A stretch of 64,000 nt of DNA from Microcyclospora pomicola (taxonomy: Eukaryota > Ascomycota > Dothideomycetes > Capnodiales): positions 1-64,000 of the forward strand of contig NHNY01000038.1 in assembly GCA_002786065.1 (NCBI GenBank). The letters are read 5' to 3'. Both the position numbers and the translations under genes were made by a program. Shown here piece by piece: positions 43,494 to 56,600 of this stretch. The stretch's first letter is position 1, and each line of letters begins with the position of its first letter. The notes under the pieces were generated by a model. The model was not told the DNA's origin and did no database searches. It was given only the letters and a program-made list of their open reading frames with translations.

Positions 43494-44712
43494 TCATGTC
43501 GCCTTCGTACCGTAAACTCTGCGAATTTCCTCGCAGACTGCCTCAGTGACCTCTTTGGTTCCAGCATTACCACCCAAATCTTTCGTCAGAATCCCGTTCT
43601 CGCAGACATTCTCGATGCATTCTAGCAGCTTGTCGGCCGCTGTCTCCTCGCCTAGCCACCTCACCATCTCGGCTGCAGTCCAGAACGTGCCGACAGGATT
43701 TGCGACGCCTTTCCCTGTGATGTCAAAAGCGGAACCGTGGATCGGTTCGAACATGCTAGGATGCTGGCGTGTCGGGTCCAAATTGGAGGTGGGCGCGATT
43801 CCGATCGATCCTGCTAAGGCGGCAGCAAGGTCTGACAAGATGTCCGCATGCTAGTACAGGGTTCGATCAGCGGAGGCACGGTATGTGTAGATTCAACGAC
43901 TTACAAGGTTGGTGGCGACAATGGTGTCCAGGCTTTTCGGCTGCAGTACCATGCGACATGTCATGGCATCGACGAGCATCTTCTCCATCGTAACGTCGGG
44001 GAAGTCCTTGGCTACTATTGTAGCAACCTCGTCCCACATCACCATGCCATTCCTCTGCGCATTGGACTTGGTCACTACGGTGATATGTTTCCTCGGGCGT
44101 TTCTGTGCCGTCTCAAACGCGAATCTGATCAACCGCTCCACGCAGTGGCGAGTGAAGATGGAGACTTCCGTGGCAGTCTCCCACGGTTGGCCTCGATGTG
44201 ACCGTCCACCTTGGCCCGCGTATTCGCCTTCGCTGTTCTCCCGGATGATGACCCAGTCCAAGTCACCAGTCGAAGCATTACGTAGTGGTGACTGAGTCCC
44301 TCGTAGAATCTTCGTCGGGCGTACGTTAGCGTACTGCTGGAGTGGTTGACAGATGGCCAGTCGAAGTCCCCAAAGCGAGATGTGATCGGGTACGTCTGCA
44401 TGCCTACCTCAGTATATTGAAAGATCGGGCTGAAGTATTTGACCTACCAGGAGCTCCTACCGCTCCGAACAAGATTGCATCATGTTTTTTCAACTTCTCT
44501 AAACCTCCATCCGGGATGTATTTGCCAGTCTTCTTATATGTCTCCGAGCTCCAATCATAATCCGTGAAGTCGAAGCTGAATTGACCCTTGGACATCTCAG
44601 CCAGCGTTTTGAGCACTTTTACACCAGCTGAGATGACTTCTGGGCCTATACCATCAGCAGGCATGGTGGCGATACTATAGGACTTCGAGTCCTGTACAGC
44701 GATTGGAGACAT
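43494..44712 (-). CDS. Tartrate/D-malate dehydrogenase-like (isocitrate/isopropylmalate dehydrogenase family)
   Basis: Modelled as complement(43494..43850, 43905..44395, 44448..44712), 370 aa. The introns are GTAGGT...CAG and GTAAGT...TAG. The N-terminal fold begins IATMPADGIGPEV, then FGAVGAPDVPDHISLWGLRLAICQPLQQYANVRP. Together with VIIRENSEGEYAGQGG and HGSAFDITGKGVANP these mark the beta-decarboxylating dehydrogenase family. The PDHISLWGLRL.ICQ..QQYANVRP pattern is typical of the TtuC/DmlA branch, acting on tartrate or D-malate rather than of Leu2. It probably uses NAD and Mn2+. No targeting peptide is obvious. Confidence 0.88.
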
Positions 44713-45380
44713 GACGGCGGGGTTGAGATGCTAGTCAGACGTTGCGCTAGAGATCGATGTGTTGTACGGCCTTTTCGAGGAATTGAACGCAGGTAGATTG
44801 GAAGTGTGTCGTCTCTTTTGTTCCATAACTCACGTTAGTAGAAGTGTGGAGTATGCTGGAGTGATGCGGGCACAGCAAAAACCGGCAATCGACGGCAATT
44901 GGGAAGCAGCTATATGATGATCGAAGAAACATGATTGCTCTTCGAGGATCATAGCTACATTTGTAGGAGGCACATACGGTCTTGATCTCTATGTCATCTT
45001 TCTATATCTGTGAGTTCCAGCTGTCTGGGGTCTGTCCACGAGACCCATTGTTGTCGTTGCGCCTTCAAGGCACTCCAGGATCATACGGCAGCAGACTCGT
45101 TGCGAAAGCCTTGTCTCTTTCCAGTCTTACACATCTCATTCTCGCTGGTAGGATCGTCAATTGATAGGCAAAGAGCTTATACTCGTTCAGCCAAGTGAAT
45201 GATGCAGTTACAGGGATATGTGTGGTCCTCACATCGACTGTATGGCACGGTGCCCTATGTGGAATGCCGTAGTCAGCGACGCTAGCATGAACCAAGACCT
45301 AGCGCCAACTCAAGCTCACGAAATCATGCAGCTCTTCGCGATTCCATCTTCCAAACTGCTTCAACACTGAACCTGTAATC
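44713..45380. other. Divergent intergenic region
   Basis: Promoters of the tartrate dehydrogenase-like gene and SF3a2. No ORF worth calling. Confidence 0.5.
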
Positions 45381-46088
45381 ATGGACTATCAAAATCGCGC
45401 AGGTTCCAAGTTTGGAGGAGGTGGTGTCGCCTCGCAGTCGGCCACGAATGCCGATCGCCGCGAGCGTCTACGCAAACTCGCGCTTGAAACCATCGATCTC
45501 GACAAGGACCCATACTTCTTCAAAAACCACGTCGGCAGTTTCGAGTGTCGTCTCTGTCTAACAGTCCACCAGAACGACGGCTCATATCTCGCCCACACGC
45601 AAGGTCGCAAGCATCAGACCAACCTTGCACGACGTGCCGCCAAGGAAGAACAGCTCGGGAAGAAACAAGATGAAGGCTATACTGGCGCAAATGCGATCCA
45701 GGTCAAGAAGAATGCCGTCAAGATCGGACGGCCGGGTTACAAGATCACCAAGACCAGGGATCCGATCACGCGGCAGGAAGGCCTCATGTTCCAGTTGCAA
45801 TATCCCGAAATCACTGCTGGTATCGTGCCCAAGGTGCGCTTCATGAGTGCGTATGAGCAGAAGATCGAGGACCCCCCCGACAAAGCATTCCAGTACCTGC
45901 TTGTGGCAGCGGAGCCATATGAAACGTGTGCGTTCAAAATACAGGCGCGCGAGGTGGATCGTCGAGAAGGCAAGATGTTCGAGTGGTTCGATGCAGACAG
46001 CAAGGAGTTCTGGCTTCAAATCACCTTCAAGACGGAGCGAGAAGAGAGATACAGTGGCGTTCCAGGTTTGGGACATACTGGCGGTTGA
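45381..46088 (+). CDS. prp11: Splicing factor 3A subunit 2 (U2 snRNP, Prp11/SF3a66)
   Basis: Single exon, 235 aa, ATG at 45381. The start MDYQNRAGSKFGGGGVAS is typical of the family. The C2H2 matrin-type finger has Cys56, Cys59, His72 and His78 (FECRLC...HTQGRKH). The conserved core continues to EFWLQITFKTEREERYSGVPGL. The metazoan proline-rich tail is absent, as in other fungi. It is part of SF3a in the U2 snRNP and helps branch site recognition. Confidence 0.95.
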   Translation: MDYQNRAGSKFGGGGVASQSATNADRRERLRKLALETIDLDKDPYFFKNHVGSFECRLCLTVHQNDGSYLAHTQGRKHQTNLARRAAKEEQLGKKQDEGYTGANAIQVKKNAVKIGRPGYKITKTRDPITRQEGLMFQLQYPEITAGIVPKVRFMSAYEQKIEDPPDKAFQYLLVAAEPYETCAFKIQAREVDRREGKMFEWFDADSKEFWLQITFKTEREERYSGVPGLGHTGG

Positions 46089-46923
46089 AAATGGATCAGC
46101 GAAGCTGGGCCTATACTTGGAGAAAACCGTCGACTTCTGCGATCTTACCATGCGCTCGAACCCGCTTTGGTTCGTCGAAAGCCCTGGTGACTGAGTACCT
46201 ATCTAACTCGGTGCGACAAAGGGGTACGAATATGGGTTGCGACTGTACACCTGGTGCTGTTGTGAGCTTTGCAACCGACAAATGCAAGGAACAATGAAGA
46301 TCAAGGTCGTCACATGGTACTGGGAGAAGAGTGATGCTGGTGCGACAATGTATCAGCGTCGCTACAAACGCTACAAGCAGCTTGCATGTCGTTGGAACCT
46401 TGCTCCAGAGGTGAAAGGCGCGGTAGCATCGGAGATGTTGCCCAGTCCCGTTGCTTCAGTCTATGATAGAATTCTCCACAGAAGCGCTTGAAAAAGCAGC
46501 TATTGAGGAATGTTTAATTACTACGTCAAGTCCTGGACTATGCCAGAAGTTGTCTACATCTCTAGAATGATACACATTATTGAATGAAAAGTGGACGCCC
46601 TGTGCTAGGGCCATATATAGTCACACTGCCGCCTTTCAAAATGCCGCCGGGGTCCTCACCTCAATTCGTGCACACAATTTAGTCGCACAGATCTTGACGC
46701 CATACATGTATATCAGAGCAGCACGGAGTTTTGAACAAACTTGCCAAATCAGCGGTATCTATATTGATCGCAAGAGAACAATTTAAGAGTGCCAAGGCAT
46801 TACATTGATGTCACTGCATGCGGTCAAGCTTAAATTTGACGTACCCTGGTCTGGTCGATACTCCCTCACCGAAAGTCCAATGCAAGAGGTATTGATCAAA
46901 GTCATCGCACACAACATGTTAGG
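46089..46923. other. Intergenic
   Basis: Between two plus-strand genes. Only small ORFs without family signatures. No repeats seen. Confidence 0.5.
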
Positions 46924-48580
46924 ATGACAGATCTCCAAGAGCTGTCTCGAGACCAGCCAGCGGCCGAGGACAGCGCAGATTCACTCCTCCAAGCAGACGT
47001 CGAATCTGAGACATCATCAAGCGGCCCAGACGTCAGACAAGACGACAAAGCTCATCGAAAGACTTGTAATTTGCTCTACATCTCGCACTTCCTATCCGCG
47101 TGGAACTCTCGCGCGTTCGAATTTGGAGCCTTTCTGTTTTTGAGTACGATCTATCCGCAGACTTTGTTACCGGCCTCCGTCTATGCGTTGACCAGGGCTG
47201 GCTCAGCGGCAGTGTTTTCGCCATGGCTGGGGAGCTATGTTGACAATGCACAACGGCTGGACGTGGTTCGATCATCGATCAGTGAGTATTGCGCGGAACA
47301 CAACGAGCTATGCGATGAGCAAGTGTTGAGCCCCCCTAGCTGGTCAAAGAGTCTCGGTGGCTATATCTTGCCTGATCCTGTTCTGGGGATCTTCGAATAT
47401 CGATATTCTCCAACACCAGGTCTACTCTACGGGCTTCCTCATCCTGCTATGTGGGTTCGCTATGGTGGAGAAGCTGGCTGCGATCGTGAACACCATCTCC
47501 ATCGAGCGTGATTGGGTAGTCGTGATTGCACACGACGACGAGCCGCGCCTGCGAACGATGAATGCCCAAATGCGGCGGATCGACCTGTTCTGCAAACTGG
47601 TCGGTCCATTGGCGATTTCGTTCATCGATGTACGGTCGACGCGAGCTGCCATTGCAGCTACTGGAGCCATGACCGCTGCCTCTGTTGGTCTCGAGTACTT
47701 TGCCATCGCGAAGGTGTTTCAAGCTGTCCCTGCGCTGCGTATTCCACGGATGTCAAAGCAGAACCAGCCATCCCACACTCAGACTACTGCATGGAGTCGG
47801 TTGAAGACCGCTATGGAGGGGACGATTATATATGTCCAGCATCAGGCCTTCTTACCATCGCTCGCCCTCGCCCTCTTGTACCTGACCGTACTCTCCTTCG
47901 CCGGCCAGATGATCACCTATCTCCTGTCGCTAGGAATGAGTTCCAGCACAATCGGAATCCTGCGAGGCATAGCCGCCGTGTTCGAGATGTCAGCAACCTG
48001 GCTCGCGCCCAAGATCATGGAGTCCATTGGACCCATACGAGCCGGTATCTGGTTCTTGAACTTTCAAATGCTCTGCGTTGCCGCCGCGTGTCTCTTCCTC
48101 TGGCTTGATCTTACTCCGACGATCGCAGCCATCGGCACGGTCTCTGCTGTCATCGCGAGTCGCATTGGGCTGTGGGGATTCGATCTCAGCGCACAAATCA
48201 TTGTTCAGGAGGTGGGGGCACAGCATCCACTACATCCATGTACTCTGCTAACATCATCTCAGGAGGTCGAAGCCGAGCTACGTGGAGTCTTCTCCGCTCA
48301 GGAGTTTGCTTTCCAGAACATCTTCGAGATGCTCTCTTTCGCCAGCACGATCTTCCTCTCGCGCCCGAGTCAGTTCAAGTACCCGGCAGCGCTAAGTGCT
48401 GGTGCTGTGGCCTTTGCAGGCGTCCTCTACGCTACTTTTGTGCGGCTACGTCGAGGCCATTTGATTCACTTGTCACGATGCATTGAGAGGAACCAGAAAC
48501 CTGGCCAGCGCCATGAATGGTCACGAGTGCCAGGCGACGATGCTTCTGACGACAATCATGAATTGGCAAACCGCCCATAG
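46924..48580 (+). CDS. Ferroportin-like iron exporter (SLC40 family)
   Basis: Exons 46924..47281, 47340..48211 and 48263..48580 give 515 aa. The second intron (51 nt, GTGGGG donor, CTAAC branch site) leaves the frame open, so it is easily missed. Removing it restores the family motif IVQEEVEAELRGVFSAQE. An acidic N-terminus precedes about 10-12 membrane segments. NTISIERDWVVVIA in the middle is the signature of ferroportin, and AWNSRAFEFGAFLFL starts the first helices. Animal ferroportin exports ferrous iron. Fungal members are poorly characterised and may move iron or other divalent metals. Confidence 0.9.
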
Positions 48581-48921
48581 ATTTGAATATGAAACCTAAA
48601 GTTCGGGAGCGTATACCTTGGATGGTCAATGTGCTCGCTTGCTAGCATGTGATATCCCTGTTACCGCTAGACGTATTCGTGTAAAGCTTGCTCGGTCGAG
48701 AGCACCGAGCCCGTGGCTCGAGACGACTTCTTGGAGGAATGATGATCGCCACAGGATGAAGAGCGCTCAAACTTCATATTCAACATACCCTCGTCTTTCG
48801 ACGCCTTGCGACCTGGCGATACTATTCTGCTGAGCAAGAACCTCTATCGCCCTCAACCTGCATTCATCATGATTTTCCCCGCCTGTTGAAGCTGTACTGC
48901 ACTCATCCCCGAGCATCAACC
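48581..48921. other. Short convergent intergenic region
   Basis: 3' sides of the ferroportin gene and the small unknown gene. Nothing further seen. Confidence 0.5.
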
Positions 48922-49290
48922 TCAAACACTGCCGTTCAAAACCTCCTCGATCGTGAACTCAGCACTCGGTCGCGGCTCAACCACCGTAGCTAGCTCCTCG
49001 GGAAACAGATCATGTTCTTGCTCGAACTCGATCTCCCTCATGCTTTTCGCCCGACGGAGGAAACGTATCGCTTCCCTCTTGCTCGTCGGTCTCAATGACA
49101 GGTCCCCGAAGTCGAAGCGGGAGAATGAAGGTGACATGGCGAATGTGCTCGTCGAACGTGGTGAACATGAATGCCAGGAGTCGCTCGGTGATGCGGGCCG
49201 TGGAGATGCGTGAAGCCGTTCGGAGATGGACTCTGCCTGCGGAGACCGCGGGTACATGCTTGGCAGCTCGTATTGTTTGGTTGTTGACAT
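48922..49290 (-). CDS. Hypothetical protein, 122 aa
   Basis: Single exon, ATG at 49290. The first half is Ser/Pro-rich and probably disordered. The second half has a conserved-looking block FSRFDFGDLSLRP-SKREAIRFLRRAKSMREIEFEQEHDLFPEEL. The basic/acidic alternation suggests a short helical interaction segment. Not recognised as any named family, but the composition and the strong ORF favour a real gene. Confidence 0.55.
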   Translation of the reverse strand: MSTTKQYELPSMYPRSPQAESISERLHASPRPASPSDSWHSCSPRSTSTFAMSPSFSRFDFGDLSLRPTSKREAIRFLRRAKSMREIEFEQEHDLFPEELATVVEPRPSAEFTIEEVLNGSV

Positions 49291-50611
49291 CTTGTACGAT
49301 GCAGGTGCTGGTCAGTGTGGATGTGATGGTCTTTGATGACTGGCGTCAGACGTCCAGCGTAGTGTGCTCGACTTCCAGTGGGTTCGTAGCTTCGGCAAGA
49401 AACAGGCTTGAAGAGAAATCGTGATCTGATGTAAAGATCCTTCCAAAGACAATATAGTCCGGTTCTTCGACCCTGCAGACCAAAGCAAAATCCACAGACT
49501 GGGTGATCCGGACCAAGTGAAGGAGACTGGTGTAGCGGCAAAACGGAAACAATCAAAAGAAGTTTGCCGTGCTAAGTAATACAGCAGCAGCAGAGCGTAA
49601 GCGAACGTGGATGGCAGAACAGGACAACAGCCACTGGTGAATGACGAAGCGAACGCAAGACAAAGAAACGAAGAAGATTCATCTCGCGAGAGAGGGATCC
49701 CCTCGCAGATAAAACCAAGTACCTACCTTACCTTACCTTCACTTGGCGTGCCCAGCAAGGAGGTAGGAATGCATGCAGATTGAATACATGTGCCTGGATG
49801 CAGGAGTGACCTGCAGGGAAGAAGCCGGTATGCAATACCTGATACACACATACACGGCAGAAGAATGGTCACCTCAGCTTAGAGTAGTACGACGTGATCG
49901 GTCGTGATCGGAACGTGCCCCATCATCTCTCTTATCCCAGCCTGCGTCACATCAGCACAGCTGGGCGTTTCAGCGGATGCGAACGAAGTCCTATCACATA
50001 GCTGAAACCCACGCCCCGGTTCGCTGGCAGGATGTTGAGGTGTGGTGGTCTGATGATGATGATAACATGAGATGTTAAGGGAGCTCGTAATCTACCCATG
50101 CAAGCGTGGTCAAGGGGTCAAGATTCCGAAACACGACACGGAGTTCGAGGCTGAGGAGTAGCCAACTTTGGGTGTGCGGGGCCTGCAGCGTGGGCTGTTT
50201 CAGCGTCGTTTGGCTACGGTGGACCGAGGGGTCTAGTGTTTCGGCTGTGTGGCATCACGTTTGGCTTGTGACTGTAGTGTGTATGCTTGCAAGGAAACTT
50301 ATGATGATTGCGTACTCCTCGAAGAAGCGAGCGCATGATAAGAAGACTCAGAAAAGTCTCGAGACAATGAAATCGCATATTTGAATGCTTATAAGAAAGA
50401 GGATGACATAGCAATTGGTATCATGCAACATAGAACCCCACCAACCATGCGACACAATGCAGCGCCCCCTTGTACGCCGAGTAATTCAGAAGTCCCCTCC
50501 TCTCTATCATCTTCTCAGGTATCGTATAGCTCGTCGCTCACCCAAAGCATCGCAAGCACAACGGACATAGTCGTATATCAAACCCTACAAACCGAACAAC
50601 AGTCACGTTCA
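49291..50611. other. About 1.3 kb intergenic
   Basis: Between the 5' side of the small unknown gene and the 3' end of cch1. A tacctaccttaccttacctt tract occurs near 49720, and a tgatgatgatgat tract near 50052. No convincing gene. Confidence 0.5.
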
Positions 50612-53600
50612 TTAGGAAGACGGCCGGCGCTCGCTCGTCCGCTTCTGCGTAAAACTCCTTCTCATGCTCTCTCCCCAGGCGCTGTCCTGGAAGACGCCCA
50701 TCATGTCCGATTGACTGACGGCGCTATTCGATCGGCTCCGTGGACCACTAGTCTCAGGCGCCAGCCTAGGACTACCCGGTGGTGTCAGGCCTGGCGGAGC
50801 ATCGAGACCGGCTGCAAAATGCCAGTCTGGCTGGATGCTGCTTGCAGACGGTGTCGGAGTGTGGCGGGGCGAGAGACCTGGTGATGGATCTCTCGATGGT
50901 GGATTCGAAAACTGTATGGAGCTGCTCCTGTTGCGGTAAGAGGATTCTGCTGCATCGGAACTGATGTCAAGCTCCGATCGAATTGAAGACGACCTCTCAG
51001 CTCTGTTCTGTGGCACATCGGGTGCGACAGGCGTGATACTGACAGACGGGACGCCCTTCTTCTGCGTAGGGGCTTCCTCACTGTCATCATCTTGAACATA
51101 GATCTCCGGTACACCGAATTGGGGAATGGCTGTGATGCGTGCATTCTTCTTGGCCTCCATGGTTCGACGGAACCGCCTTGCCCAGTAAAGTGTGTCGAAA
51201 AACCCTACTACAACATTTCTGTTCACAGCCTCTTCCACCAGCTGCAATCTCGCACGTCGTCGCAAGTACTCCTCCAACCGCAAGCTTTTGTTGTCGTTGA
51301 TGACCTTGTAATGCGCAAGAATCATGAGAAGCGCGTTAAACGAAATGCCTCGGTCGATGTCTGATGAAACCAGGACCTCTTCGTAGAATGTGTTCATGCG
51401 CGCCCGTCGTGCTCTGATCTGCTCGACTGGTAACTCCGCCAAGCGTCGGTTCAACTTGTCAAGATCTATTTCACGAGTACCGGTCGCGCCATCTACTGGC
51501 AGAGCCGACGTCCTCACAGGCGCCAACTTGCAGTCTTCGATGAGAGACTGCACGGAGAAATCGCCATCGTAAATACGCATCTCAAACACACCCGACAGCT
51601 CGCCGAGGAACTTTGGAAATTGCTCCTTCGTGATATAGCCATGACCATTAGGATCGAACTCCGCCCATGCTTGTTTAAAACGTCGAATCTCTTCTCGGCT
51701 GATCACTGACAGCCCACTGCTTCTCTGATAGACATACGAGAAGCTTTCGTAGATCAAAGAGATGAACAAGTTGACGAAGATGTACATGCTCAGGATGTTC
51801 CACGAGATGAACAGTGCACGTGCCCACCCAGGGCTTCCACAGTCACCATCGTAGTAATGGTCGCCTTTGGTGCAGAATGGTAGCACGACACTTGCGAAAT
51901 CTTCCATGATTTGATTCCATCCTTCGCCCACGCTTGTTCGGAACAGCAGGATCAGGGCTTTGGGTACGGTTCGGAAGTTGATATTGTCACTCTCGTTGGG
52001 CCCGAAACGTGTCAGACCAAATGCTTGGGTTAGGGCAATGGCGTAGACCAGGAAGAGAACGAACCAAGTAGCAAGCAAGTTAGCGATAGCGCTGAAGCTG
52101 GCTGCGGCAGTTTTGAATAGTTGGTCGAGCTGATTGTTCCTGGGGATGAGAAGTAAAGCCACGGACACTAGGAAGAGCTTATGCAGTTGCACATAGTCGC
52201 GCTCTTGGAAGTTGGACAGCAGAAGCACAGTCGTGATGAGAGTGCCAGACACGGCAACGACCGAATAAACATCCCATGCGCTCTTCCTGAAGCGTGTCCA
52301 CGACAAGCCGATGATACGAATGATGATGTTGGCAATGTAGAAGCACGTAAAGCCGAGGAATATGAAGTCTCGAGTGCGGCTCCAGCCGAAGTTGTCGGGA
52401 TAGAACTCCAGGCAGAGAAGGATCAGATGCGTGATGAGCATGGTGGTCATACATCGTTGCCAGCGTCCATTCTTGGTGATTGCCCGTCGATAGCACCACT
52501 CTTGCCATCCCTCGCGCTTCTTCTTGTTGTTCGGTCGTTTGGACGGAGCCACTTGTCGGAGCAGCTTACGCAGCTCGAGCCATGATCGTTGCTCTGTCGT
52601 CAAGAACGCCACTCCAGTTTGTTCCGTGTAATTGCGCATGAACACAGAGACAAACAGTGTCAAGACGAAGACCGCTCCGAGCAAATTGAATACAACGAAG
52701 AAGACGGCGTTGCCTTGGGAAGCAAAGGCGCTGGGTTGCGTGAAGACACCTGTGATCTGTTCTGCGCGATTCATGACATCGATCCAGCCTTCTTGTGACA
52801 CAATCTGAAAGAGTATGAAGAGTGCGCCACCAAAGCTGTCGAAGTCGTAGTACGAGTTGGACACTTGTCGTGGAGCAGGGAACTCCCAGTTGTAGGGCGC
52901 AGCCATGTACTCTCCAACGCAATCGGTCAGGTTGTAGATTCCGGAGCTATCGTCATTGCATGCTTGCATTTGTCCAGCGAAAAGGTTGAGGCCATAAATA
53001 GCGAAGGGGATGAGCAAACTCAGCGACACAAAAGCCGCCGACGCAACTTTCCATCCTCCGAGGACGATGACAGAGTGAAAGGTATCCCTAGCGCTGTCAC
53101 TTACGTTAAGCAGACGCAAAGCTCTCAAAGCCTTGAACGCGCCAACAGCGCGGGATCCACTCGTTGGGTCTTTCAGAGATGTTAACACATTAATCCAGAG
53201 TGTCAGCAACACAATCCCGTCGATGAAGCCCCAAGAGCTGCGAAAATAGGCATGAGGTGTCCAGAAGAAGCCGTCGGCAATCACCTTAATAATTGCTTCG
53301 ACGGTAAAAAGGGCAGCGAATCCAATGTCCGCCCACACGAACCAGTTGAGGATGGTGAAGTCGTTCTTCGTGAAGTACTCTTTCTGGTATAGAGGTGTCG
53401 TGACACACGCCAAGAGCACCATTGCGACGATGGCAGCATAAATGAATGCGGAAAAAGCGTACCACACAGTCGGTTTTGGCCCAACGCCTTGAATACGCTT
53501 GCTGCCCCTGCCAGGGCCAACAATGCGTTGGCAGAATCTGCGCACGACGTTGTGTGGCTTGAAGATGTATAGCGATGTGTTGTACAATGGGTGCTTGCGC

Positions 53601-56600
53601 AAGTATTCTTCTTGTGTGGTTTTCTGTAATTTGGTAGCTTCAACGACCTCCCTGGCCAGAGTTCGCGGATCCAATTGCTCGTAAGCTTTGGTGAGCTTCA
53701 GGCGAGCATAGAAAGGGTTCGGCTCACGGTGGAAAAGCTTACGCACAAGCCAGTCCTTAATTTGCTCCAGCCATCCACTGCTTTCATGCACGAAATTGGT
53801 GGCGGAGTGAGTGATGCCTTGTTTTGGTCCATCGTCCAGTTCTTCCATCTGCTCGTCAAGGAAGTCCCTCACCACTTTGTCCTTCGTGAGCATATTCGTC
53901 GCCGCGGACCCGAAGTCCAGAGGATCTTGACGCTTGGCGAAGCCGAACTTGAAAATGGTAGATAGTGACAGGGTACCATGTGAGGAGGTGCCCAGTTCCT
54001 TCTGTTGCAGGAACATCCTGACTTGCTGTAGTCGTTTCTGGTCCTCGCTGACGTCAAAATTCTCCTGAATGACAGCAATAAACATATTCAACACGATGAA
54101 GTTGGCAAGGATGAACCACATGATGAAGAATGCGGCGCCGATCCAAGCTGTGCCGTACTGGACGTCGAATCGTGTGACGTTATACATGATTGTTGTCCAG
54201 TTCTCGGAGGACAAGACCTGGTACATCCCAAGGAATGAATTAAAGATTGTTGAGAAGTTGACTTCGAGCGTGTTGCCTTGGTCGTCCTGAGAAGGAAGAT
54301 CGCCGCGGAACAATTGACATGCAAAGATGGCTGCGAGAAAGGTGAGGAGGAACACGAACATGATCAAGTTCAACACACCAGAAACATGTCGTAAGACTAG
54401 GGTGATCAGGTCTCTTGTTATCTTCACGGCCAACACCACTCGGTATATGCGCAGAATCTGGAATATCGACAACCATGCATAGGGGGCGCCAGAATTGTGA
54501 ATGGCCGGAATTTGAATGATCGATGTCACCACAGCCAGAAACAGGTCGAACCAGTTACGGCGATGAGCGGCAAAGTCGCGCCAATCGGCAACGAAACGGA
54601 AGACGATCTCGAACAACAAGATGAGCGTGACGCCAGCCTCGGACGAATCGATGATCCGAGCTGTGTAGTCATGCATAGTGGCATTCCGGGTGCATTGCAC
54701 GAGGAGACCATAGACAATGACCACAATCCAGAACCAATACATTTTGTTGTATGCTCTCTTGATACCGCTCACTCGTGGCTTAGCGTGTCCTCCTTCGTGC
54801 TTCTCTTCTTCTGCTGGGTCGTGATCCAGGACAGTAAAAGCACTGCTCCGGCTTTCCTCACGAATCACTTGGAAGGAAGATGTAATAACGGCTATGAGCA
54901 AGTTCATCAGCCATAGAGTCAGAAGCATGATGCCAAATGCAAAGAACAGCGCAGCCGCCAGGTAATCACTATTAGTGAGATAGTACATCAAGTCCGAGAA
55001 GGTGTTCGACGTCATTATCACGAACACCAACTCGATTGACTGGAAGATGTTGTCGAAGCTGACTGTTCCGTTATAGGGATTTTGTGCTTCCACACATGCT
55101 GAGCCCACAGGACAAAGGAAGCCTTTAGAAGCACTTTCTCCCCAACCTCCGTCGGCCGTAATCCACGGCATTCGAGTCTCGTTGGACGCTATCCAGCCTC
55201 CGCAGAATTGGAAAGATCCTGTTTGGTTCTGCGCGTATGGCTGTTGGTCTGCAATGGCGCCGTCCCAGTTCCAGACGCATGTTCGTCGCAAACTCGACTT
55301 GAAGCTTTGCACACCAACAATAGCAAATAGCAACCAGAAAAAGCAGATTAGAAATGCCACATTCAATAGTGTTGGAGCGGCTCTTTTCAGACTTCGAAGA
55401 ATGACAGACGTGCCACTTGTGATGCCCAGAAGTCTGATGATACGCAGGCAACTCATCATCCGAAACACCCAGAGATGCTGTCCAGCTTCGGCGCCGGCAA
55501 CAGATAGCACGAAGCTGATCCAAAATGAAACCACGGCGACAAAATCCAGTCGATTGAACGAATGTCGGAGGAATGCACGGTGAGCCAGACGTTTCTTTTG
55601 CGCTTGTCGAGATCCACCAGACACTTCATCATCTGTCTGTGTAGTGAACGAATGCATTAAAGAAGTGGGTTGCTCATCTGAGTTATGCTTCTTGGCTTTG
55701 GTAGACGGCTTCCGATGGAGTGCAAACAAGTCATTGGCTTTGTTTATCATCGCTTGCCGTACCCCTATGCTTCTATCGATGGTGCTGTATTCGCGAGGAT
55801 TGAAGATCAGTCCAGACACGAGGATTTTGATTACGATCTCCGCAGTATAGATCACGAAAATCACAAAAAGCGCATAATCGCTCCACCACTGACCCCAGTG
55901 AGGTGGTCGGCCGTGAACATACACGCTCCCAGCTGAGTCGGCCGCTAAGATGATTGTTTGAATAATGATCAACAAGAGAATGAAAGGTTCGCAAAGCGGG
56001 CTGACCAAGAAATTCAGCAATCTTTTGCGGAGTGGGTTCTCTGCGGAGAGGAGGCCAAGTGACTTGCCGCGCAAGGGATTGCGATCCACAGCAGGGAATC
56101 TATGAGGCACTTGTGAGTGCTCGGTGGTGGGAGAAGGCATCTTCTCGCTCACTGGCGACTGCGGACCTGTCGATCCATCCATCTCACTGAATGTGACGGG
56201 TGTAATCGCAGAGACAACCCGGCTAGAATGCCTACTGGTCGAGCCGCGCCGGATGCCTGCTTCGACAGTATCGGGTTCATTGCTGACATTGACCACACGC
56301 TGGGACATCTTTCGCAAGATGGTGGCGGAACGGGACAAAGGTGACTCGCCAGAAGAAGCAGAGAGGGAGCGCTTCCGACCGGGCATAGCTGCAGAATCGC
56401 CGCTTTCTAGTTGATGTAGATCATCTCCTAACCGTGAGCTGTTCCGTGAGTGGCTCCCAATCGAAAAGGATAGTCCAGGAACACTCAAGCCAGAGCTCGC
56501 TCGTCCTGAGTTGGATCGATTGACTCGGCCTTCGGGAGTCGTGGGCACCACCAATGTAGACACTGGCGGAAATCTCGCGTCATTGGTCAAAGGTTGAGTG

